Assembly (NCBI RefSeq): GCF_000714535.1
Contig: NZ_AUND01000023.1
Span: 310,001 to 374,000, forward strand
DNA length: 64,000 nucleotides
From: Thioclava pacifica DSM 10166
GTDB lineage: Bacteria > Pseudomonadota > Alphaproteobacteria > Rhodobacterales > Rhodobacteraceae
Direction of reading: 5' to 3'
Shown piece after piece: positions 18,106 to 26,653 of this stretch. Both the position numbers and the translations under genes were made by a program. Each line of letters starts with the position of its first letter. Position 1 is the stretch's first letter. The notes beneath the pieces are model-generated. The model searched no databases. It worked only from the letters and a program-made list of their open reading frames with translations, and had not been told where the DNA came from.

Positions 18106-18607
18106 ATGCGAGATCGCCGGGGGTGAGGCTGTAGGCGCGGCCAAAGCCGCCATTGAGCGCTCCGGCGAGGGGGCGGAGTTCGAAGAAGAAGAAGTCAGGC
18201 AGGTCGATATAGAGTGTCGATTTGGGATGATCGGAGCGCCAGCGCGCGTGCATCGCTACGAACCGCGGATTGTCGCGGTAGATCGGATGGGCCTCGACCT
18301 GAAGCGACAGGCGCGGGTGGGTGAGCGGATCACCCTTGGGGCCGGGCTCGCCCAGTAGAAGACCTGCCCGTGGATCGGCGCGCAGGGCATTTGTATGGGC
18401 TGAGAGGCCGGAGACGAGTGTCAGGATTTCACTCTCGGGGCCAGGTCCGAGGGCGATGCGCGTCACTGCCGGGTGGCCGGTAGCGGGATCGAGTGTGCCA
18501 ATCGCGCCGAACCGTGCCTCGGCGATCAGTCGGCGCGCGAGGCGTCGCGCCTCGTCATCGGTGGGACGGATCGGGTTCGCGGGGGAGGGGGGTGGTGTTT
18601 GCGACAT
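18104..18607 (-). CDS. HugZ/pyridoxamine-5'-phosphate-oxidase-fold protein
   Basis: A 167-residue split-barrel protein. The pattern ARFGAIGTLDPATGHPAVTRIALG (about 31-54), then LVSGLSAHTNALRADPRAGLLLGEPG and a later ARWRSDHPKSTLYIDLPDFFFFEL matches the HugZ-like branch, which binds heme or flavin. HugZ proteins help release iron from heme, but the short length and absence of a C-terminal heme-loop make the call only family level. I start at 18607 (MSQTPPPSP); the frame continues 42 codons upstream through AT-richer DNA. hemP, another heme-uptake gene, lies 13 kb away and is not linked. Confidence 0.75.
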   Translation of the reverse strand: MSQTPPPSPANPIRPTDDEARRLARRLIAEARFGAIGTLDPATGHPAVTRIALGPGPESEILTLVSGLSAHTNALRADPRAGLLLGEPGPKGDPLTHPRLSLQVEAHPIYRDNPRFVAMHARWRSDHPKSTLYIDLPDFFFFELRPLAGALNGGFGRAYSLTPGDLA

Positions 18608-19051
18608 GGGGCACTGCTGGTTGAGGCGAGGGCGGTCTTTCACAGGTAAGCCCTGCGTTGCGCGCCAGCAAGCTGGCGAGCCCGGAAGACTTATCCACAG
18701 CCTGCTTCGGTTTGGGTCGCGGGATCGAATCAAATTCGGGCCAAGGCGGCGGGGACTCCACCTTCGCGGAAGTCTTTACCCGGCAGTCAAATTTACAGAA
18801 CGGTGATTTTGCATCCGTGGTGAACAGGCAACCCCCTGAAACCCTTCGCCTATTTTCTGCCATCTTTCACTAAATTTACACAGTTAGCGCAATCGGTGTG
18901 AAAAACTTAACAAAAAAATTCAATACACAAAGGGGCTTACATGAACATTAACGTTTGAGTTACAGTGTCCGTGGGGTAGAGCGCCCGCGACCTGTCGTGG
19001 GCTGATTGGCGGCCATTGCGCCGCATGTCGAAAATTGTTGGGAGGAAGCCG
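18608..19051 (+). promoter_or_regulatory. AT-rich control region upstream of the acetate cluster
   Basis: 444 bases between the divergent HugZ-like gene and acs with no credible gene. The part from about 18780 to 18965 is much richer in A and T than the surroundings (runs such as aaaaaaatt and several ttaac/ttaca words), so it probably holds the acs promoter and regulator sites. A short imperfect hairpin (cccgcgac / gtcgtggg) lies at 18984-19001. I cannot assign a specific -35/-10 pair with confidence. Confidence 0.5.
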
Positions 19052-21019
19052 ATGGCTGCTCAAGAACAGGTTTCTCAGGTTCCGGACGTGAAAGAAGTCC
19101 CGCCGGGGTTCGAGAATGCCCATGCCGATGCCGCGAAATATCGCGCGATGTATCAGGAATCGATCACCGACCCCGAGAAATTCTGGGGCCGTGAGGGCAA
19201 GCGCCTCGACTGGATCACCCCCTACACCAAGGTGAAGAACACCGACTTCACCTTCGGCCACGTTAATATCAAGTGGTTCGAGGATGGCGTGCTCAACGTC
19301 GCCGTGAACTGTATCGACCGTCACCTCGCGACCCGTGGCGAGCAGACCGCGATCATCTTCGAGCCCGATGACCCGGAGACGCCCGCGCAGCACATCACCT
19401 ACAACCAGCTCTCGGAAAAGGTGAACCGCTTCGCCAACGTCCTGCTGAGCCAGGGCGTGATGCGCGGCGATCGCGTCGTTATTTACCTGCCGATGATCCC
19501 GGAAGCCGCTTACGCGATGCTCGCCTGTGCGCGCATCGGCGCGATCCATTCGATCGTTTTCGCGGGTTTCTCGCCTGACGCGCTGGCCAACCGCATTAAC
19601 GACTCGGGCGCGAAGGTCGTTATCACCGCCGACACCGCGCCGCGCGGCGGTCGCCGCACCCCGCTCAAGGCCAATGCCGATGCCGCGCTGCTGCACTGCT
19701 CGGACAAGGTGCGCTGCCTCGTCGTGAAGCACACCGGCGACCAGACCACCTGGATCGACGGCCGCGACGTGGATGTGAAGGCGATGATGGAGAGCGTCTC
19801 TCCCGAATGTCCGCCGCGTCCGATGAATGCGGAAGATCCGCTCTTCATCCTCTACACCTCGGGCTCGACCGGCAAACCGAAGGGCGTCGTGCACTCGACC
19901 GGCGGCTATCTCGTCTATGCCTCGATGACCCATCAATACACGTTCGACTACCATGATGGCGACGTGTTCTGGTGCACCGCGGATGTGGGTTGGGTCACCG
20001 GCCACAGCTACATCGTCTACGGTCCGCTCGCCAATGGTGCGACCACGATCATGTTCGAAGGCGTGCCGACCTATCCGGATGCGGGCCGCTTCTGGGCCGT
20101 GTGCGAAAAGCACAAGGTCAACCAGTTCTACACCGCGCCGACGGCGATCCGCTCGCTGATGGGCCAGGGGCCGGAATGGGTCGAGAAATATGACCTGTCC
20201 GACCTCAAGGTGCTTGGGTCGGTTGGTGAACCGATCAACCCCGAAGCCTGGGCCTGGTACGACAAGTACGTCGGAAAGGGCAAATGCCCGATCGTCGACA
20301 CGTTCTGGCAGACCGAGACCGGCGGTCACATGCTGACCCCGCTTCCGGGCGCGACGCCTACCAAACCCGGCTCGGCGACCCGCCCGTTCTTCGGCGTGAA
20401 GCCGGTCGTGCTCGACCCGCAAACGGCCGTCAAGCAAGACGAGACCGAGGCCGAGGGCGTGCTGTGCATCTCGGACAGCTGGCCGGGCCAGATGCGCACG
20501 ATCTGGGGCGATCACGAGCGTTTCCAGGACACCTATTTCAGCCAGTACAAGGGCTATTACTTCACCGGTGACGGCTGCCGCCGCGACAGCGATGGCTATT
20601 ACTGGATCACCGGCCGCGTCGATGACGTGATCAACGTTTCGGGCCACCGCATGGGTACGGCGGAAGTCGAATCCGCTCTGGTCGCGCACCAGGCCGTCGC
20701 CGAGGCCGCCGTTGTGGGTTACCCGCACGAGCTGAAGGGCCAAGGCATCTACGCCTATGTCACGCTGATGAACGATGTCGAACCGACCGACGAGCTGCGC
20801 AAGGAGCTCGAGAAGTGGGTGCGCACCGAGATCGGTCCGATCGCGAAACCCGATGTCATCCAATGGGCGCCGGGCCTGCCGAAGACCCGCTCGGGCAAGA
20901 TCATGCGTCGTATCCTGCGCAAGATTGCCGAGAATGATTTCGGCGCGCTGGGCGACACCTCGACGCTGGCGGATCCTTCGGTCGTCGATGACCTGATCGC
21001 CAATCGCGGCAACAAGTGA
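19052..21019 (+). CDS. acs: Acetyl-CoA synthetase (AMP-forming)
   Basis: A 655-residue enzyme that turns acetate, ATP and CoA into acetyl-CoA, AMP and pyrophosphate. The AMP-binding signature [14 protein letters not shown] begins at about residue 268. The C-terminal [11 protein letters not shown] carries the catalytic Lys at K616, which is the residue inactivated by acetylation in many bacteria. Start 19052 (MAAQEQVSQ) is chosen because GGAGG lies 6-10 bases upstream; an in-frame ATG 9 codons earlier lacks one. The stop overlaps the adk start (TGATG). It heads a same-strand cluster with adk and the acetate symporter, fitting growth on acetate. Confidence 0.97.
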   Translation: MAAQEQVSQVPDVKEVPPGFENAHADAAKYRAMYQESITDPEKFWGREGKRLDWITPYTKVKNTDFTFGHVNIKWFEDGVLNVAVNCIDRHLATRGEQTAIIFEPDDPETPAQHITYNQLSEKVNRFANVLLSQGVMRGDRVVIYLPMIPEAAYAMLACARIGAIHSIVFAGFSPDALANRINDSGAKVVITADTAPRGGRRTPLKANADAALLHCSDKVRCLVVKHTGDQTTWIDGRDVDVKAMMESVSPECPPRPMNAEDPLFILYTSGSTGKPKGVVHSTGGYLVYASMTHQYTFDYHDGDVFWCTADVGWVTGHSYIVYGPLANGATTIMFEGVPTYPDAGRFWAVCEKHKVNQFYTAPTAIRSLMGQGPEWVEKYDLSDLKVLGSVGEPINPEAWAWYDKYVGKGKCPIVDTFWQTETGGHMLTPLPGATPTKPGSATRPFFGVKPVVLDPQTAVKQDETEAEGVLCISDSWPGQMRTIWGDHERFQDTYFSQYKGYYFTGDGCRRDSDGYYWITGRVDDVINVSGHRMGTAEVESALVAHQAVAEAAVVGYPHELKGQGIYAYVTLMNDVEPTDELRKELEKWVRTEIGPIAKPDVIQWAPGLPKTRSGKIMRRILRKIAENDFGALGDTSTLADPSVVDDLIANRGNK

Positions 21020-21705
21020 TGGGCGAGACGATGACGCAAACGAAACCTGCCGTTCTGATCCTGCTCGGGCCTCCGGGCGCGGGCAAGGGCACCCAGGCGC
21101 GGATGCTCGAGGATAAATTCGGCCTCGTGCAGCTCTCGACCGGCGACCTGCTGCGCGCTGCCGTCGCGCAGGGCACCGAAGCTGGCCTTGCCGCGAAGGC
21201 GGTGATGGAGCAGGGCGGCCTCGTCTCGGACGAGATCGTGCTGGCGATCCTCAAGGACCGCATGGCCGAGCCCGATGTCGCCAAGGGCGTCATCCTTGAT
21301 GGCTTCCCGCGCACCGCCGGTCAGGCGGCCGCGCTCGATGACCTGCTGGCCTCGACCGGCCAGTCGGTCACCGCGGCGATCAGCCTCGAGGTCGATGACG
21401 AGGCGATGATCGCCCGCGTCGCCGGCCGCTACACCTGCGCCAAATGCGGCGAAGGCTATCACGACGAATTCAAACAGCCCGAAGTTGCGGGCGTTTGCGA
21501 CAAATGCGGAGGCACGGAGTTCAAGCGCCGTGCCGACGACAATGCCGAGACGGCGCGTGCGAGGCTCGAAGCCTACCACGCGCAAACGGCGCCGCTGATC
21601 GCCCATTACAAGGCGCTCGGCGTTCTCGAGGAAATCGACGCGATGGGCTCCATCGACGCGATCGCCTCGGGGCTTGGGTCGATCGTAGAGCGCGTCTCGG
21701 CCTGA
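21019..21705 (+). CDS. adk: Adenylate kinase
   Basis: A 228-residue kinase that interconverts ATP + AMP and 2 ADP. The P-loop GPPGAGKGT is near residues 17-25, LSTGDLLR and DGFPRT follow, and the LID (about 138-170) has a four-cysteine zinc site (CAKC and CDKC). I start at 21019, which overlaps the acs stop by one base; ATG 21031 (MTQTKPAV) is also possible. Direct coupling to acs makes sense because Acs produces AMP that Adk recycles. It may be a second copy besides one in a ribosomal-protein operon; the window cannot say. Confidence 0.95.
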   Translation: MGETMTQTKPAVLILLGPPGAGKGTQARMLEDKFGLVQLSTGDLLRAAVAQGTEAGLAAKAVMEQGGLVSDEIVLAILKDRMAEPDVAKGVILDGFPRTAGQAAALDDLLASTGQSVTAAISLEVDDEAMIARVAGRYTCAKCGEGYHDEFKQPEVAGVCDKCGGTEFKRRADDNAETARARLEAYHAQTAPLIAHYKALGVLEEIDAMGSIDAIASGLGSIVERVSA

Positions 21706-21768
21706 TTTTGGGGAGGGGCGGGCCCATGAGGGGCCCGTCTGGAGAGAAACGAAAAGGGAGTTACGCTC

Positions 21769-22026
21769 ATGGCGGACAAATCCTCTTCCAATGCCTACTG
21801 GAAGGCGAATATCCGGACGATCCAGCTGTTTCTGGTGATCTGGTTCGTCTGTTCCTTCGGCTTCGGTATCCTGCTTCGCCCGATGCTGGCAGGCATCAAG
21901 ATCGGTGGCACCGATCTCGGCTTCTGGTTTGCCCAGCAGGGCTCGATCCTCGTGTTCCTCGTGCTGATCTTCGCCTACGCATGGCGGATGAATAAGCTCG
22001 ATCGCGAACACGGCGTCGAAGAATAA
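21769..22026 (+). CDS. DUF4212 small subunit of sodium/solute symporter
   Basis: An 85-residue membrane protein with two helices (about 20-40 and 53-72). The start AYWKANIRTIQLFLVIWFVCSFGFGILL and the ending AWRMNKLDREHGVEE are characteristic of DUF4212, the small partner of acetate/propionate-type sodium symporters. It lies 23 bases upstream of the transporter gene, with a GGAGAGAA-type site in front. It is comparable to YjcH of the E. coli actP operon by position and size, though a different family. Confidence 0.92.
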   Translation: MADKSSSNAYWKANIRTIQLFLVIWFVCSFGFGILLRPMLAGIKIGGTDLGFWFAQQGSILVFLVLIFAYAWRMNKLDREHGVEE

Positions 22027-22049
22027 GATTCAGGGAGGACTAGAGGGAC

Positions 22050-23789
22050 ATGGATCAGTTTACCCTCAACTTGCTGGTGGTGGGCGCGACCTTCGTGCTC
22101 TACATCGGCATCGCGATCTGGGCCCGTGCGGGTTCCACGTCGGAATTCTACGCCGCAGGTCGCGGCGTTCACCCGGTCATCAACGGGATGGCTACGGGCG
22201 CTGACTGGATGTCGGCCGCCTCGTTCATCTCGATGGCCGGTATCATCGCCTTCGGCGGTTATGACACCTCGGCCTACCTGATGGGCTGGACCGGCGGCTA
22301 CGTGCTGCTGGCGATGCTGCTTGCGCCCTACCTGCGCAAGTTCGGCAAGTTCACGGTTCCGGAATTCATCGGCGACCGTTTCTACTCGCAAACCGCGCGC
22401 ACCGTGGCCGTTATCTGCCTTATCGTTGCGTCGATCACCTACGTTATCGGCCAGATGACCGGTGTGGGCGTTGCGTTCTCGCGCTTCCTCGAAGTGTCGA
22501 ACACCACCGGCCTCTTCATCGGTGCGGCGATCGTGTTCATGTATGCCGTTCTCGGCGGCATGAAGGGCATCACCTACACGCAGGTTGCGCAGTATGTGGT
22601 TCTCATCATCGCCTACACCATCCCGGCGATCTTCATCTCGCTGCAGCTGACCGGCAACCCGATCCCGGGCCTGGGCCTGTTCTCGAACGACGCCAACACC
22701 GGTGCGCCGATCCTGTCGACGCTGAACGACACGGTCGAGGCTCTGGGCTTCAAGTCCTATACCGGCCAGCATGACACCACGCTGAACATGTTCCTGTTCA
22801 CCATGACGCTGATGATCGGCACCGCCGGTCTGCCCCACGTCATCGTGCGCTTCTTCACCGTTCCGCGTGTGGCCGATGCACGTTCGTCCGCTGGTTGGGC
22901 CCTGGTGTTCATCGCGCTCCTCTACCTCACCGCTCCGGCTGTGGGTGCGATGGCGCGTCTGAACCTCGTGCAGACCTTCTACCCGAACGGCGTCGATCAG
23001 CCGGCCGTGGAGATGACTGCGATCGAGAACGATCAGAACCTCTCCTGGGTGCGCAACTGGGCCAAGACCGGCCTGCTGAGCTTCGACGACAAGAACGGCG
23101 ATGGCCGTATCGAGTACAAGAACGGCGACACCAACGAACTGACCGTGAACCGCGACATCATCACCCTCGCCAACCCCGAGATCGCCAACCTGCCGGGTTG
23201 GGTGATCGCGCTGGTGGCGGCCGGTGGTCTCGCCGCGGCTCTGTCGACGGCAGCGGGCCTGCTGATGGCGATCTCCTCGGCGGTTTCGCACGACCTGATC
23301 AAGTCGCAGATCAACCCGGGCATCTCGGAAAAAGGCGAGCTTCTGGCCGCCCGTATCTCGATGGCCGTTGCGATCGCGGTGGCGACCTATCTGGGTCTGA
23401 ACCCGCCCGGCTTCGCGGCGCAGACGGTGGCACTGGCCTTCGGTCTGGCGGCAAGCTCGATCTTCCCGGCACTGATGATGGGCATCTTCACGAAGCGCAT
23501 CAACAACACCGGGGCGGTTGCAGGGATGCTGACCGGCCTGATCACCACGCTCGTCTACATCTTCCTGCACAAGGGCTGGTTCTTCATTCCGGACACCAAC
23601 ACCTTCACCGACGCGAACCCGATGATCCTCTCGATCAAGTCGACGTCCTTCGGTGTGATCGGCGCGATCCTGAACTTCATCGTCGCCTATGTTGTGTCGA
23701 ATGCGACCAAAGAGACCCCGGAAGATATCCAGGAGCTCGTCGAGTCGATCCGCGTGCCGAAAGGCGCCGGTGCGGCAGTCGACCACTGA
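22050..23789 (+). CDS. actP: Sodium:solute symporter, acetate type (VC_2705 subfamily)
   Basis: A 579-residue carrier with about 13 transmembrane helices. The conserved start SEFYAAGRGVHPVINGMATGADWMSAASFI and the segment GGLAAALSTAAGLLMAISSAVSHDL are hallmarks of the sodium:solute symporter family, in the branch that pairs with DUF4212. It should import acetate or other short monocarboxylates with sodium. A large outside loop (about residues 340-380) holds DKNGDGRIEYKN, which looks like an EF-hand calcium loop. The gene follows acs, adk and DUF4212, and precedes regulatory genes; acetate is the most likely substrate. A GGGAGGA site precedes the ATG. Confidence 0.93.
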   Translation: MDQFTLNLLVVGATFVLYIGIAIWARAGSTSEFYAAGRGVHPVINGMATGADWMSAASFISMAGIIAFGGYDTSAYLMGWTGGYVLLAMLLAPYLRKFGKFTVPEFIGDRFYSQTARTVAVICLIVASITYVIGQMTGVGVAFSRFLEVSNTTGLFIGAAIVFMYAVLGGMKGITYTQVAQYVVLIIAYTIPAIFISLQLTGNPIPGLGLFSNDANTGAPILSTLNDTVEALGFKSYTGQHDTTLNMFLFTMTLMIGTAGLPHVIVRFFTVPRVADARSSAGWALVFIALLYLTAPAVGAMARLNLVQTFYPNGVDQPAVEMTAIENDQNLSWVRNWAKTGLLSFDDKNGDGRIEYKNGDTNELTVNRDIITLANPEIANLPGWVIALVAAGGLAAALSTAAGLLMAISSAVSHDLIKSQINPGISEKGELLAARISMAVAIAVATYLGLNPPGFAAQTVALAFGLAASSIFPALMMGIFTKRINNTGAVAGMLTGLITTLVYIFLHKGWFFIPDTNTFTDANPMILSIKSTSFGVIGAILNFIVAYVVSNATKETPEDIQELVESIRVPKGAGAAVDH

Positions 23790-23883
23790 GACAGTGGTGC
23801 GGGACGGGGGTAACCTCGTCCCGAACCCTCTGACTTTCGGCAGGCGCCCCTCGGGGCGCCGCCACCACCCAAAGGACAAGATC

Positions 23884-25713
23884 ATGGCCGCCGATCTGAC
23901 CCCGATCCTCGCATTTCTCGAAGGCGTCCACCCTTACGACAACCTGCCGCGCAACGAGCTGGAGCATGTCGCCAGCTGCTTCCGCCGCAGGGAATTCTCC
24001 GAAGGCGATGTCGTTTACGCCTTCCGCGAACCCCTCAAGGGCATCTACCTGATCAAGAAGGGCTCGGTCGAGGTGACCGATCAGAACGGGGCGCTGGTCT
24101 CCATTCTTGGCCCGCGCAATACCTTCGGCGAGCGTGGCCTGATGCGCGACGGGCTGGCCGCGACCACGGCGCGGGTGACCTCCGACACGGTGCTGCTCGA
24201 GCTTCCCGCCGAGGAATTTCGCGAGTTGTCGCAAAACGAGCCCGCCTTCGCGCGCTTCTTCAACCGTGTGCGCGGGGGCGAGACCCGGACCAATTCCATC
24301 GCGACGATGAAGATTGCCGATCTTCTCGCCCATGAGCCTGTCTCCTGCGCGCCCGAGACCACCGTGGCCGAGGCCGCGCGCACGATGCGTGACGCGCATA
24401 TCTCCTCGCTCGGTGTGGCGGGACCGGAAGGGCAGCTCGAAGGCATCGTCACGGTGCGCGACCTGTCGAACAAGGTGCTTGCCGGCGAGATGTCCCTGGA
24501 GACGCCCGTGCGCGACGTGATGACCCCCGATCCGATCACGCTGACACCCGATGGGCTGGGCTCGGACCTGTTGCATATCATGCTCGAGAAGCGGATCGGC
24601 CACCTGCCGATCACCGATCACGGGCGCTTCGTCGGGATGATCACCCAGACCGACCTCACGCGCTTCCAGGCGGTGAGCTCGGCGGTGCTGATCCGCGATG
24701 TGGCTGGCGCGAAGACGGTGGCCGAGATGGCGGCCGTGACGGCGCAGATCCCGCAGCTTCTGGTACAGCTCGTGGGCGGGCATCACGCACATGAGGTGGT
24801 GACGCGGCTGATCACCGATATCGCCGATGCGGTGACGCGCAGGCTTTTGGCAATGGCCGAGGCCGAGCTTGGCCCGGCGCCTGTGCCCTATCTGTGGCTG
24901 GCCTGCGGATCGCAGGGGCGCCAGGAGCAGACCGGCGTTTCCGATCAGGACAATTGCATGATCCTCGACGATGCCGTGACCGAGGATGACATGGGCTATT
25001 TCCGCCAGCTCGCGAAGATCGTCTCGGATGGCCTGGATGCCTGCGGTTATGTTTATTGCCCGGGCGACATGATGGCGACGAACCCGCGCTGGTGCCAGCC
25101 GGTTCGGGTCTGGCGCGAGTATTTCGACGGTTGGATCAACAAGCCCAACCCGGAAGCGCAGATGCTCGCTTCGGTGATGTTCGACCTGCGTGCGATCGGC
25201 GGCACGGGCGTTGGGCTGTTCCAGAAACTGCAGGAAGACACGCTGGCGAAGGCCGCGAAGAACTCGATCTTCGTCGCGCATATGATTGCCAATTCACTCA
25301 AGCATACGCCGCCGCTTGGCCTGATCCGGGGCTTTGCAACGATCCGTTCGGGCGAGCATCGCAACCATATCGACATGAAGCATAACGGCGTCGTTCCGGT
25401 CACCGATCTCGCGCGCGTTTACGCGCTGCGCGCTCGCCTGCCCGAGGTGAACACCCGTGCGCGGCTCGTCGAGGCCGAACATGCGGGCGTGCTGAGCCAT
25501 TCCGGGGCGCGCGATCTGATCGAGGCCTATGACCTGATCGCCGCGATGCGACTGGAGAACCAGGCGCATCTCGCGCGCTCGGGGCGCAAGCCGGACAATT
25601 ACCTCGCACCCTCCGATCTGTCGGATTTCGAGCGCTCGCACCTGCGCGACGCCTTTGTCGTGGTGCGCACAATGCAATCGGCGGCCGGGCACGGAAAAGG
25701 CCCGGTCAGCTAA
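23884..25713 (+). CDS. cNMP-binding / CBS / DUF294 nucleotidyltransferase-like regulator
   Basis: A 609-residue soluble protein. An N-terminal cyclic-nucleotide-binding domain (about 15-130, with FGERGLMRDG in the phosphate-binding cassette), two CBS domains (about 150-275), a DUF294 nucleotidyltransferase-like domain with GSQGRQEQTGVSDQDN (about 342-357) and a helical C-terminal domain. The GSxGR...SDxD pattern is like the GlnD uridylyltransferase site, so the enzyme may be active, modifying an unknown partner. CBS domains sense adenine nucleotides, which fits a cluster where Acs and Adk change AMP levels. I start at 23884 (MAADLTPIL), with AAAGGA upstream, not at the longer frame overlapping the symporter. 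Confidence 0.88.
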   Translation: MAADLTPILAFLEGVHPYDNLPRNELEHVASCFRRREFSEGDVVYAFREPLKGIYLIKKGSVEVTDQNGALVSILGPRNTFGERGLMRDGLAATTARVTSDTVLLELPAEEFRELSQNEPAFARFFNRVRGGETRTNSIATMKIADLLAHEPVSCAPETTVAEAARTMRDAHISSLGVAGPEGQLEGIVTVRDLSNKVLAGEMSLETPVRDVMTPDPITLTPDGLGSDLLHIMLEKRIGHLPITDHGRFVGMITQTDLTRFQAVSSAVLIRDVAGAKTVAEMAAVTAQIPQLLVQLVGGHHAHEVVTRLITDIADAVTRRLLAMAEAELGPAPVPYLWLACGSQGRQEQTGVSDQDNCMILDDAVTEDDMGYFRQLAKIVSDGLDACGYVYCPGDMMATNPRWCQPVRVWREYFDGWINKPNPEAQMLASVMFDLRAIGGTGVGLFQKLQEDTLAKAAKNSIFVAHMIANSLKHTPPLGLIRGFATIRSGEHRNHIDMKHNGVVPVTDLARVYALRARLPEVNTRARLVEAEHAGVLSHSGARDLIEAYDLIAAMRLENQAHLARSGRKPDNYLAPSDLSDFERSHLRDAFVVVRTMQSAAGHGKGPVS

Positions 25714-25722
25714 GGAGAGCCT

Positions 25723-26259
25723 ATGACCAACGACTTCATCTCGACCATGGCAGCCGGGGCGCTCGCCGCCCTCGTGGTCTTCCTGCTCAATCAACTGAGC
25801 AAGAAGTTCCGCGGCGAGAAACTGCCCAAGGTGGTGATGCCGGCGGCGATCGGTCTGGCGCTTATCGGCTATACGATCTGGAACGAATACAGCTGGTATC
25901 CGTCGGTGCGCGGCGGCATGCCCGATACGGTCGTGGTGCTTCAGGCCGTCGATGAGAGCGTGCCGTGGCGCCCCTGGACCTACCTGGTGCCGATGGTCAC
26001 GCGTTTCATGGCGATTGACGCGGCCGAGGTCAAACGGCCCGTCGCCGAAAAGCCCGAGCTGGTCGAGACCGACCTGCTGCTGATCGGGCGCTGGCAACCG
26101 CTGATGACGGTGCCCACGGTCTATGATTGCGCAACCGGTAGCCGCGCCGATCTGGTGAGCGGCGCGGAGCTCTCCGATGCAGGAGAACTCACCGGTGGCG
26201 CTTGGTTGAAGCTGCCCCCGGAGGATCCGGGTCTCAAGGCGGTGTGTGCAGGAGGATGA
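25723..26259 (+). CDS. Small membrane protein of the acetate cluster (unknown function)
   Basis: A 178-residue protein with two likely membrane helices (about 8-23 and 38-54) joined by a basic loop, then a soluble part with no recognised domain. The soluble part carries two cysteines (YDCATGS and KAVCAGG) that could pair in the periplasm. It lies 10 bases after the DUF294 gene with GGAGAG in front of its ATG and 4 bases before the response regulator, so it belongs to the same operon. I do not recognise a family. Confidence 0.7.
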   Translation: MTNDFISTMAAGALAALVVFLLNQLSKKFRGEKLPKVVMPAAIGLALIGYTIWNEYSWYPSVRGGMPDTVVVLQAVDESVPWRPWTYLVPMVTRFMAIDAAEVKRPVAEKPELVETDLLLIGRWQPLMTVPTVYDCATGSRADLVSGAELSDAGELTGGAWLKLPPEDPGLKAVCAGG

Positions 26260-26263
26260 GTGA

Positions 26264-26653
26264 ATGCCTGGGGGGAGGAAACACCGCGTCCTGATCGTGG
26301 AGGATGAGGACAATATCGCCATCGCGCTCGACTATCTGATGAGCCGCGAGGGCTACGAGCATGACCGGATCGACACTGGGCGCGGCGCGCTGGAGCGCAT
26401 CCGCGAGACCCGCCCCGATCTCGTGCTGCTCGACGTGATGTTGCCGGAGGTCTCGGGCTACGAGATCTGCCAGGAGGTCCGCGCCGACAAGGGGCTGGGC
26501 GATGTGAAGATCCTGATGATGACCGCGCGCGGCTCCGCGATGGAGCGCCGCAAGGGCCTCGCACTGGGTGCCGATGGTTTCATCGCCAAGCCCTTCGAAC
26601 TGCGTGAATTGCGCGAGGAGGTGCATCGCATTCTCGACGGGGAGACAGCCTGA
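26264..26653 (+). CDS. Single-domain response regulator
   Basis: A 129-residue receiver with no output domain. The acidic pocket is E13-D14, the phosphoacceptor is D57 (LVLLDVMLPE), the switch Thr is in MMTARG and the conserved Lys is K109 (IAKPF). All active residues are intact, so it should be phosphorylated. Its stop overlaps the start of the kinase-like exonuclease gene (TGATG), so the two are made together. Since that partner lacks the usual phosphoacceptor His, another kinase such as a CrbS-type sensor elsewhere may phosphorylate it, or the two bind without phosphotransfer. Confidence 0.9.
   Translation: MPGGRKHRVLIVEDEDNIAIALDYLMSREGYEHDRIDTGRGALERIRETRPDLVLLDVMLPEVSGYEICQEVRADKGLGDVKILMMTARGSAMERRKGLALGADGFIAKPFELRELREEVHRILDGETA

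Noticed and set aside
18920-20863. 647-codon minus-strand frame opposite acs
   Set aside because: Antisense shadow of a highly conserved enzyme gene; composition is Arg/His/Val-rich without motifs.
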